Origin: RGIG5579 sp045531235
GTDB taxonomy: Bacteria; Bacillota; Clostridia; Oscillospirales; SIG627
Assembly (NCBI GenBank): GCA_045531235.1
Contig: JAZSDQ010000101.1
Coordinates: 1 to 6,554, forward strand
Reading direction: 5' to 3'
Length of the DNA stretch: 6,554 bases
Shown: piece after piece, positions 1 through 4,590 of the stretch
Numbering within the stretch: position 1 is the stretch's first letter
Layout of the letters: each line of letters opens with the position of its first letter
Program-made: the position numbers and the translations under genes
The notes under the pieces: generated by a model
Database searches by the model: none
Seen by the model: only the letters and a program-made list of their open reading frames with translations
Told to the model about the DNA's origin: nothing

Positions 1-144
1 TGTTATCTTTTCTTCCGTCAAAAAGAAACGGTAATCCAAGATGTCCCGTATGGGGTGGGTATCAATCGCTACGAGGATATCTTTTGCCAGAATACCGCCT
101 TTTTCTGCAACAGATCCGGATTCCACTGCTGTAATGGTGACCAT
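1..144 (-). CDS. DUF512-type PDZ/radical-SAM-like protein, N-terminal fragment
   Basis: Only the first 48 codons are present; the gene runs off the left edge. The start ATG (142-144) is preceded by AAAGGAG with a 7-base spacer, a strong site. The fragment begins MVTITAVESGSVAEKGG and continues with a glycine/aspartate turn and then HPIRDILDYRFF. This is the PDZ-like opening typical of DUF512 proteins, which in full are roughly 430-450 residues with a degenerate radical-SAM-like N-terminal region followed by the DUF512 domain. Their biochemical role is not settled. In many clostridia the family lies beside the ribosome-assembly GTPase gene der, which would fit the translation genes upstream here, but that neighbour is outside the window. 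The gene follows rpmF on the same strand across a 151-base spacer that contains a terminator, so its expression may depend on readthrough. The family call rests on about 48 residues. Confidence 0.72.
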   Translation of the reverse strand, partial: MVTITAVESGSVAEKGGILAKDILVAIDTHPIRDILDYRFFLTEEKIT

Positions 145-179
145 TCTAAAACTCCTTTCCGATCAAATGCCGTATAACG

Positions 180-224
180 AAAAAAAGATATATCTCAGGC
201 ACTTTTTGCCAAAGACATATCTTT
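180..224 (-). terminator. Intrinsic terminator after rpmF, upstream of the DUF512 gene
   Basis: Read on the minus strand, 224-213 pairs with 195-184 in a 12-bp stem whose only irregularity is a G-U wobble (216 with 192). After a 2x2 internal loop, an inner GGCA/TGCC stem (210-207 with 201-198) closes a 5-base loop. The 3' arm runs straight into a tract of seven T (186-180). This is the form of a Rho-independent terminator for the DUF177-rpmF transcript. Its 3' arm can also pair elsewhere (see the finding on competing structures), so it could be conditional. Confidence 0.72.
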
Positions 225-246
225 CTGTGCCTCATATATGCATATA

Positions 247-272
247 GTCTCCGCCGAGGAGTCGACGGAGAC
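247..272 (-). other. Strong GC-rich hairpin in rpmF-DUF512 spacer
   Basis: Positions 247-253 (GTCTCCG) pair with 266-272 (CGGAGAC). On the minus-strand RNA the stem continues through a U-G wobble and three more pairs, giving about 11 bp closed by the tetraloop CTCC. No T-tract follows on either strand, so it is not an ordinary terminator. The TATATGCATATA palindrome (235-246) abuts it. It could act as an RNA-stability element at the end of rpmF mRNA or as part of a leader structure for the DUF512 gene. The CTCC loop is complementary to the GGAG core of the DUF512 ribosome binding site, which may be chance. Confidence 0.5.
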
Positions 273-295
273 CGATATACGAGCCTTGTGCAAAA

Positions 296-478
296 TCAGT
301 CGTTCACCTGGATGACTTCTTTGCCGTCCTTGTGTCCGCACTCAGAACAAACTCTGTTGTGGAGATTGTAAGCGCCGCAGTTGGGGCACTTTTCGAGAGC
401 GGGGGTCTCCAGCTTCCATACGCTGGAACGTCTGGAATTCTTTCTTGCCTTGGATGTTTTACGCTTCGGTACTGCCAT
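296..478 (-). CDS. rpmF: 50S ribosomal protein L32
   Basis: This is a 60-residue zinc-ribbon ribosomal protein of the large subunit, located near the peptidyl-transferase/exit-tunnel side of the 50S particle. It opens with MAVPKRKTSKARKNSRRS, the highly conserved basic L32 N-terminus, and carries two CxxC pairs (C31/C34 and C44/C47) expected to bind one zinc. This is the Cys-containing (C+) form of L32. The start at 478 is chosen over an in-frame codon 9 bases upstream because MAVPK is the family's N-terminus and GGGAGGTG lies 6 bases before it. Stop is TGA. It lies 47 bases downstream of the DUF177 gene with no terminator or promoter between, so the two should be cotranscribed, as they are in most bacteria. 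The length matches the family. Confidence 0.97.
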   Translation of the reverse strand: MAVPKRKTSKARKNSRRSSVWKLETPALEKCPNCGAYNLHNRVCSECGHKDGKEVIQVND

Positions 479-525
479 TGTTAGCACCTCCCAATTCTTT
501 CATTACACCGTTGCCGGTTATTTTT

Positions 526-1032
526 TTACTTGAAAAAGTCCGCCAACCCTTGCAGGCGTGGATCAATTTCTTTGTGCTCGCAGCTGCACATTCCGGTATT
601 CAGATCTTTACCGCATTTTGGACAAAGTCCCTTGCAGTCCTCTTTGCAGAGAAGTCTCAGCGGCATTTCGGTTAAAACCGTTTCTTGCATTAGCGAGATC
701 AGATCGATTTTCTGTCCCTCAGCGAGAAGCACTTCTTCTTCGCTTTCATCTTCACTTGTTACTACCGGGTAATGAACCTCGGCGGTAAAATGATCTTCCA
801 CCGAAGCAAGGCAACGTGCACAAGGAGCAGTAAGCGTGCCCGAAACCGTACCGATAAGATGAATGGAATCGCTTTGATTATTTGCTTCCCCGAAAAAGCG
901 AAGGGAAGAAACCAAAATTCCGTTTTCCTCGGTGGGTTCCTCAAAAGGACCGAGATCAAAGGAAATGCTCTCCGTTTCACCGGAAAGAAGCTTTGAAATA
1001 TCGAGAAAATTGTTTTCGGTTTCCATAGTCAT
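526..1032 (-). CDS. DUF177 / YceD family protein (23S rRNA accumulation)
   Basis: This 168-residue protein is of the DUF177 (YceD) family, whose members in bacteria and plastids have been linked to accumulation or processing of 23S rRNA. It is probably cytoplasmic. The N-terminal half is an acidic beta-rich region. APCARCLASVEDHF (C71, C74) is the family's central cysteine motif, and a second cluster CKEDCKGLCPKCG (C129, C133, C137, C140) plus C149/C151 looks metal-binding. The C-terminus DPRLQGLADFF is the family's closing signature. The ATG at 1032 is preferred because GAGGA sits 8 bases upstream. A TTG at 1047 would overlap that site and fall only about 11 bases from the predicted transcription start, and an ATG at 1026 is spaced too far. 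Gene order with rpmF immediately downstream is the classic arrangement. It is driven by the consensus promoter at 1065-1093. Confidence 0.92.
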   Translation of the reverse strand: MTMETENNFLDISKLLSGETESISFDLGPFEEPTEENGILVSSLRFFGEANNQSDSIHLIGTVSGTLTAPCARCLASVEDHFTAEVHYPVVTSEDESEEEVLLAEGQKIDLISLMQETVLTEMPLRLLCKEDCKGLCPKCGKDLNTGMCSCEHKEIDPRLQGLADFFK

Positions 1033-1040
1033 TTCACTTT

Positions 1041-1045
1041 TCCTC
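1041..1045 (-). promoter_or_regulatory. Ribosome binding site deciding DUF177 start
   Basis: GAGGA on the minus strand lies 8 bases before the ATG at 1032 and 14 before the next ATG at 1026. It overlaps the codons of any TTG start at 1047. This spacing selects 1032 as the start. Confidence 0.7.
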
Positions 1046-1064
1046 AAGGTATCGACAGTACTTT

Positions 1065-1093
1065 ATTATAATTGCAAAGCCAAAGTTTGTCAA
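1065..1093 (-). promoter_or_regulatory. Perfect-consensus SigA promoter of DUF177-rpmF
   Basis: On the minus strand there is TTGACA (1093-1088), a 17-base spacer, then TATAAT (1070-1065), matching the vegetative consensus at all 12 positions with ideal spacing. Transcription should begin near 1058, giving a leader of about 26 bases before the ATG at 1032. It sits in the 76 bases after the cca stop, where no terminator is seen, so cca readthrough may add to it. Such strength fits a ribosomal-protein operon. Confidence 0.9.
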
Positions 1094-1108
1094 TGTTTTT
1101 CCCCAAAT

Positions 1109-2443
1109 TTACCAATTATTTTTGTCAAGTTCACAAAGGATGGTTTCCTTTTCGTTTTTCCATTCTCCGAGAATGACTTTTTGGAGGGCAAAACTCAGCA
1201 TATCACCGATATTTTTTCCTGAAAAACCTTTCGCTTCCAGATCCTTTCCGTTAATGGCAAGGCTTTTCAATGAAAAGCATTCTCCCGTACGCAAAATTCT
1301 TTCGCCCTCTTCACCGATGGCGCGAACATTCTGCAATCGCTTTTTGATGGTCCACTTACTGTGAGCCAAGGTATCCGCTTCCATAATTTTCAAAAGCGTG
1401 TGGAAGTTTTCCGCGCCGACGGCGCCCAGAAGTTTTTTTACGTCTGCTGTGCTTGCAGGGTGACAGTCATGGTGGGCCACCAAAAGAGAGATCAGATCGA
1501 TCTGTCTTGAGGGGAACTTCATTCTTGCCATAACGTCTTCTGCAATTTTTGAGCTTTTTTTCGGATGTGCGTAAAAATGTCCTCTTCCCGTGCGGTCAAC
1601 GGTAAGACAGCCGGGCTTGGAAATATCGTGGAAAAACAAGGAAAGACGGACCTCGGGTGTAGGCTCCGAGGCAGCTACGGCATGCACCGTGTGTTGCCAT
1701 ACGTCGTATTGGTGAAAAGGGGAGTGCTGAGAAAAGCCAATGCAGGGGAGGATCTCAGGAACCAAAACGCCGATCACATCGGAAAACTCCGTCAGTACAT
1801 AGCGGATATTTCTTCCGCAAAGCATTCTGCAGAATTCAGGTAAGATCCGTTCCGGCGCAATGGTGAGGAGCAATTCTTTGTTCTGATGAATGGCAGTTTT
1901 TGTCTTTTCCTCAATGTCAAAGCCAAGGACTGCCGCGAAACGAAGTGCCCGCAAAATGCGAACTGCATCTTGGGTAAAACGTTCGTTCGCATCACCGATA
2001 GCACGGATAATGCGCCGTCTTAAATCTCGTTTTCCGCAGAAAAAGTCGCGGAAGCCTTTTTCGGGATGGTATACGATGGCATTGACGGTGAAATCACGCC
2101 GTTTCAGATCATCAAAGAGGTTCTTGGTAAAATAGACCTCTTCGGGGTGTCTGTGGTCCGTATAAGCTCCTTCTTTTCGGAAGGTTGTAATATCCAGAAA
2201 CACTTTTCCGTAGTGCACCACCACGGTGCCGAAGCGCTCTCCCGTACAGTTGAGAGAAAAATCGGCAAAGATTCTTTTGATCTCGTCAGGAGTGGCAGAT
2301 GTGGTCAGATCCCAGTCGTGAACCTCGCGGCGAAGAAGAAGATCTCGCACGCCGCCTACCAACCATGCTTCGTGTCCTGCTGCATCTAAAAGCGAAAGTG
2401 CTTCCGTTACTTCTTTTGGTAATGGAAGTTTTGTCGTCATCAT
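1109..2443 (-). CDS. cca: CCA tRNA nucleotidyltransferase with HD domain
   Basis: This 444-residue class II CCA-adding enzyme builds or repairs the 3' CCA of tRNAs from CTP and ATP. The nucleotidyltransferase head has GGVRD (30-34), the metal-binding D43-W-D45, GERFGT (68-73), and KRRDFTVNA (114-122). The nucleotide-selecting motif ERFTQDAVRILRALRF follows at about 154-169. An HD domain follows (H251, H272-D273, H324-H325-D326), a possible metal-dependent phosphohydrolase, in which the usual HDIGKP reads HDISKP. The C-terminus (LAINGKDLEAKGFSGKNIG) matches the Firmicute Cca tail. The start at 2443 has AAAGGA about 10 bases upstream; the adjacent second ATG at 2440 is possible. It is divergent from tRNA-Arg. 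No clear promoter was found for it. Since the three tRNAs in this window already encode CCA, its main role here may be repair, unless other tRNA genes lack CCA. Confidence 0.96.
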   Translation of the reverse strand: MMTTKLPLPKEVTEALSLLDAAGHEAWLVGGVRDLLLRREVHDWDLTTSATPDEIKRIFADFSLNCTGERFGTVVVHYGKVFLDITTFRKEGAYTDHRHPEEVYFTKNLFDDLKRRDFTVNAIVYHPEKGFRDFFCGKRDLRRRIIRAIGDANERFTQDAVRILRALRFAAVLGFDIEEKTKTAIHQNKELLLTIAPERILPEFCRMLCGRNIRYVLTEFSDVIGVLVPEILPCIGFSQHSPFHQYDVWQHTVHAVAASEPTPEVRLSLFFHDISKPGCLTVDRTGRGHFYAHPKKSSKIAEDVMARMKFPSRQIDLISLLVAHHDCHPASTADVKKLLGAVGAENFHTLLKIMEADTLAHSKWTIKKRLQNVRAIGEEGERILRTGECFSLKSLAINGKDLEAKGFSGKNIGDMLSFALQKVILGEWKNEKETILCELDKNNW

Positions 2444-2485
2444 AAAATATTATTCCTTTAATTTGATTTTTCTGCAAGTTTACTC

Positions 2486-2514
2486 TTGACAAAAAAATCC
2501 GAATGTGATAAGAT
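2486..2514 (+). promoter_or_regulatory. Promoter of tRNA-Arg(ACG)
   Basis: TTGACA (2486-2491), a 17-base A-rich-start spacer and TAAGAT (2509-2514) form a good vegetative promoter. Transcription should start near 2521, about 15 bases before the mature tRNA 5' end. It lies in the 92-base region shared with the divergent cca gene. Confidence 0.8.
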
Positions 2515-2535
2515 AACCGATGTTCGAGAGGACCT

Positions 2536-2612
2536 GCGTTGTTAGCTCAGCTGGATAGAGTGACTGGCTACGAACCAGTAGGTCAGGGGTTCGAGTCCCT
2601 TACAACGCGCCA
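2536..2612 (+). tRNA. tRNA-Arg (anticodon ACG), CCA encoded
   Basis: A complete cloverleaf of 77 bases. The acceptor GCGTTGT/ACAACGC is fully paired, the D stem is GCTC/GAGT with one wobble, and the anticodon stem is ACTGG/CCAGT. The 7-base loop CTACGAA has anticodon ACG at 2570-2572. The T arm is AGGGG-TTCGAGT-CCCTT, the discriminator is G and CCA is encoded. A34 is expected to be deaminated to inosine to read CGU/CGC/CGA. An A in the D loop before GAG fits the arginine identity element A20. It is a single-gene transcription unit with its own promoter and terminator. Confidence 0.97.
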
Positions 2613-2643
2613 GAAAGCACCTTGCGGGGTGCTTTCTTTTTTT
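2613..2643 (+). terminator. Intrinsic terminator of tRNA-Arg
   Basis: A 9-bp perfect stem GAAAGCACC (2613-2621) / GGTGCTTTC (2628-2636) with a 6-base loop, followed by seven T (2637-2643). It starts directly after the encoded CCA. Confidence 0.93.
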
Positions 2644-2697
2644 GCATCGGCAAATACTGTATTTATTGTATCACAAAAAGAAAGAAATGTAAATACG

Positions 2698-2734
2698 AAA
2701 AAAAAGAAAGCAGAGCAAATTTTGCTCTGCTTTC
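2698..2734 (-). terminator. Intrinsic terminator of glnA (possibly bidirectional)
   Basis: Positions 2706-2719 and 2721-2734 are perfectly complementary over 14 bp around a single central base, so the real loop opens a few A-T pairs. On the minus strand eight T follow (2705-2698). It begins 8 bases past the glnA stop. On the plus strand a T-run at 2739-2744 follows after four bases, so it may also stop stray transcription from the tRNA-Arg side. The 54 bases between it and the tRNA-Arg terminator (2644-2697) show nothing recognisable. Confidence 0.93.
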
Positions 2735-2742
2735 GCAATTTT

Positions 2743-4167
2743 TTACAGGTTGTAGTACTTTTCGAATTCCGCGGGGTGAGGAATCTGAGAAAGCTCGCGG
2801 CATTCTGCTCTCTTTGCTTTGATGAAGTTCTTCAAAAGCTCTTCGGGGAATACACCGCCTGCAGTCAGATAATCGTGATCTGCTTCCAAAGCATCCAGTG
2901 CAGCTTCCAGTGTAGTGGGAAGACCCTTCAGCTTCGCCTTTTCTTCTTCGGGGAGAGTGTAAAGGTTTACGTCGTAAGGACCCCAACCGTTGGCGTGAGG
3001 ATCGATCTTGTTCTTGATACCGTCAAGACCTGCCATAAGAAGTGCTGCATAGCAGAAATAGGGGTTGCAGGTAGCGTCGGGGTTACGGATCTCAAAGCGG
3101 CGGAGGTTAGGAGTTTTAGCATAAGCGGGGATACGGATTACTGCGCTGCGGTTACTGGTTGCATAACCTACGGTAACGGGAGCTTCAAATCCGGGAACCA
3201 ATCTCTTGAAAGAGTTGGTGCTGGGGTTGGTGATAGCGCAGAGAGAAGAAATGTGCTTCAGAAGACCGCCCATGAAGTAGTGAGCAGTTTCGCTCAGGTG
3301 AGAATATCCGTTGTCATCGGAGAATACGGGCTGGCCGTCCTTCATCAACAGAATGTGAACGTGCATACTGTTGCCTGCTTCGCCGTATACGGGCTTGGGC
3401 ATCAGGGTTGCAGTCTTGCCGTACTTGAGAGCAGTATTGCGAATGATGTATTTGATCATCATGGAAGCATCTGCCATTTCACTCATCTTGCCCAGCTGAG
3501 GCTCAATTTCAAACTGACCTGCTGCGCCAACTTCGGGGTGATGGTACTTAATGCGAATGCCTGCTTCTTCCATGAGCATGCACATTTCGCTTCTGCATTC
3601 GTAGGTGGGGTCAAAAGGCTTTGCGATATGGTAGTTCTTCTGCTTGGGAACAACAACGCCTGCGCCTTCGTTTCCGCTGTTCCAATGCGCCTGATTTACA
3701 TCAAGGCTCATTGCAATGTTGCTGGGATGCAGATCCCAACCAACCTGATCAAACATATAAAACTCAAATTCGGGAAGGATCAGCATGGTATCGGCAATAC
3801 CGCTGTCCTGCATATACTTTTCAGCAGCCAGAACAATGTTTCTGGGGTACTGTGCCAAAGGACGGTTTTCGGGATTGTCAATGATCATAGCGTTACCGGT
3901 CATAGACAAGGTGGGGATCTCACAGAAAGGATCGATCACCGCAGTGTCCGGATCGGGAATGAATACCATATCACTCTTTTCTACGACAGCGTAGCCGTAG
4001 TTGGAAGCATCGAAGCCGATACCGTTCTTCATGGTTTCTTCGGAGAAGTTCTTTGCGGGGATGGTAACGTGACGGAATTGACCGTGAATGTCAACCATCT
4101 TAAAGTCTACCATTTGAATGTCTTTTTCTTTGATCAGTTCAATGATCTCTTTTACGCTTTTTGCCAT
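2743..4167 (-). CDS. glnA: Glutamine synthetase, type I (beta-like)
   Basis: This 474-residue protein should form the cytoplasmic dodecamer that makes glutamine from glutamate, ammonia and ATP, the main entry point of ammonium. Metal and active-site motifs align with E. coli GlnA: EFEFYMFD (E133, E135), HHPEVGAAGQFE (E212, E220), MHVH (H269, H271), the flap glutamate E328 in PGFEAPV, NRSAVIRIP (R340, R345) and RRFEIRNPD (E359, R361). Unlike the alpha subclass usual in Bacillus/Clostridium (about 444 residues), it has the insertion with QAHWNSGNEG near 159-168 and a beta-like C-terminus. It also has DVNLYTLPEEE, whose Y403 occupies the site adenylylated in E. coli (Y397). AAGGAG lies 6 bases before the ATG. 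It is downstream of tRNA-Val(GAC) and that tRNA's terminator, with no convincing promoter of its own. The enzyme call is secure; the subclass and any adenylylation are inferred. Confidence 0.97.
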   Translation of the reverse strand: MAKSVKEIIELIKEKDIQMVDFKMVDIHGQFRHVTIPAKNFSEETMKNGIGFDASNYGYAVVEKSDMVFIPDPDTAVIDPFCEIPTLSMTGNAMIIDNPENRPLAQYPRNIVLAAEKYMQDSGIADTMLILPEFEFYMFDQVGWDLHPSNIAMSLDVNQAHWNSGNEGAGVVVPKQKNYHIAKPFDPTYECRSEMCMLMEEAGIRIKYHHPEVGAAGQFEIEPQLGKMSEMADASMMIKYIIRNTALKYGKTATLMPKPVYGEAGNSMHVHILLMKDGQPVFSDDNGYSHLSETAHYFMGGLLKHISSLCAITNPSTNSFKRLVPGFEAPVTVGYATSNRSAVIRIPAYAKTPNLRRFEIRNPDATCNPYFCYAALLMAGLDGIKNKIDPHANGWGPYDVNLYTLPEEEKAKLKGLPTTLEAALDALEADHDYLTAGGVFPEELLKNFIKAKRAECRELSQIPHPAEFEKYYNL

Positions 4168-4206
4168 TTCATACTCCTTATATCATAGTTTGATTTAGCT
4201 ACGAAG

Positions 4207-4236
4207 AAAAAGGGCGAATCTTCTTCGGATTCACCC
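4207..4236 (-). terminator. Terminator between tRNA-Val(GAC) and glnA
   Basis: On the minus strand GGGTGAATC (4236-4228) pairs with GATTCGCCC (4220-4212), 9 bp with one U-G wobble, 7-base loop CGAAGAA, then five T (4211-4207). The short T-run is interrupted by C at 4206, so it may be leaky. The loop is complementary to the sequence just after the T-run (4208-4202), an alternative pairing that would engage part of the T-run. Confidence 0.75.
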
Positions 4237-4237
4237 A

Positions 4238-4313
4238 TGGTGGAGGCAAAGGGACTCGAACCCCTGACCCTTCGCACGTCAAGCGAATGCTCTACCAGCT
4301 GGGCTATACCTCC
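4238..4313 (-). tRNA. tRNA-Val (anticodon GAC), CCA encoded
   Basis: A 76-base cloverleaf on the minus strand. The acceptor is GGAGGTA/TGCCTCC (one wobble), the anticodon stem TTCGC/GCGAA, the loop TTGACGT with anticodon GAC at 4280-4278, and the T arm AGGGG-TTCGAGT-CCCTT. The discriminator is A and CCA is encoded. It reads GUC/GUU. Valine identity bases A35, C36 and A73 are present. The D stem GCCC/GAGC contains a C-A mismatch (C at 4302, A at 4291) where U-A is normal. It is followed within a few bases by a terminator and then glnA. Confidence 0.95.
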
Positions 4314-4335
4314 GTACAATTTTTCTGTTCGAGTT

Positions 4336-4364
4336 ATTATACCCTAAAAGTAGGGAAAAGTCAA
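4336..4364 (-). promoter_or_regulatory. Promoter of tRNA-Val(GAC), possibly also glnA
   Basis: On the minus strand there is TTGACT (4364-4359), a 17-base spacer, then TATAAT (4341-4336). Transcription should start about 7 bases further on, roughly 15 bases before the tRNA. The spacer carries an inverted repeat CCCTA-N4-TAGGG (4342-4355), which could be a regulator site. glnA lacks a visible promoter, so this may also serve it by readthrough. Confidence 0.85.
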
Positions 4365-4433
4365 CCAAAAAAAATAATTTTTTGATATTTTTCCGTAAAA
4401 ATGCAGTCTTAATTCCCAAAAAAGAAAAGCTAC

Positions 4434-4462
4434 TTGCAATTCTTATTTTCTTGTGATAAAAT
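4434..4462 (+). promoter_or_regulatory. Promoter of tRNA-Val(CAC)
   Basis: TTGCAA (4434-4439), a 17-base T-rich spacer, and TAAAAT (4457-4462). The expected start near 4469 is a few bases before the tRNA. It is divergent from the tRNA-Val(GAC) promoter; the A/T-rich stretch 4365-4433 between them holds no other clear signal. Confidence 0.78.
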
Positions 4463-4472
4463 ACTTCCCGCC

Positions 4473-4549
4473 GGAGACATAGCTCAGCTGGTTAGAGCGT
4501 ACGGTTCACATCCGTAAGGTCGGGGGTTCGATCCCCTCTGTCTCCACCA
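4473..4549 (+). tRNA. tRNA-Val (anticodon CAC), CCA encoded
   Basis: A 77-base cloverleaf. The acceptor GGAGACA/TGTCTCC is fully paired, the D stem is GCTC/GAGC, and the anticodon stem TACGG/CCGTA. The loop TTCACAT has anticodon CAC at 4507-4509, and the T arm is GGGGG-TTCGATC-CCCTC with one wobble. The discriminator is A and CCA is encoded. It reads GUG only, supplementing a UAC isoacceptor presumably encoded elsewhere. Valine identity bases A35, C36, A73 are present. It stands alone with its own promoter and terminator. Confidence 0.96.
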
Positions 4550-4552
4550 AAC

Positions 4553-4586
4553 ATCGACAAGTCAGAACTTGTCGGTTTTTTATTTT
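4553..4586 (+). terminator. Intrinsic terminator of tRNA-Val(CAC)
   Basis: CGACAAG (4555-4561) pairs with CTTGTCG (4568-4574) across a 6-base loop, extendable by a U-G and an A-U pair. It is followed by six T (4576-4581) and then ATTTT. The convergent methyltransferase gene ends only a few bases beyond. On the minus strand the same hairpin lacks a T-tract, so no dedicated terminator is seen for that gene. Confidence 0.9.
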
Positions 4587-4590
4587 AAAT

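Noticed and set aside
1033..1047. TTG start for the DUF177 protein at 1047
   Set aside because: It overlaps the GAGGA ribosome binding site and leaves almost no leader after the predicted transcription start; the ATG at 1032 fits.
2444..2492. Possible cca promoters on the minus strand (TTGTCA at 2492-2487; TAAACT at 2482-2477)
   Set aside because: Neither box has an acceptable partner at 16-18 bases. Another combination (TTGCAG with AATAAT) would place the start at the ATG itself. No promoter is called.
4182..4187. TATGAT as a glnA -10 box
   Set aside because: The matching -35 is poor (TTTTCT), and the start would fall within the ribosome binding site.
2539..4188. A 549-codon open frame on the plus strand, starting inside tRNA-Arg and running opposite glnA
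   Set aside because: It overlaps a tRNA and its terminator and is antisense to a highly conserved glnA. It lacks a ribosome binding site or recognisable domain, and is best explained as a mirror frame of glnA codon usage.
4168..4472. T-box, glutamine riboswitch or other known leader upstream of glnA
   Set aside because: The leader is under 40 bases after the tRNA terminator, and no T-box or glutamine-aptamer motif is visible.
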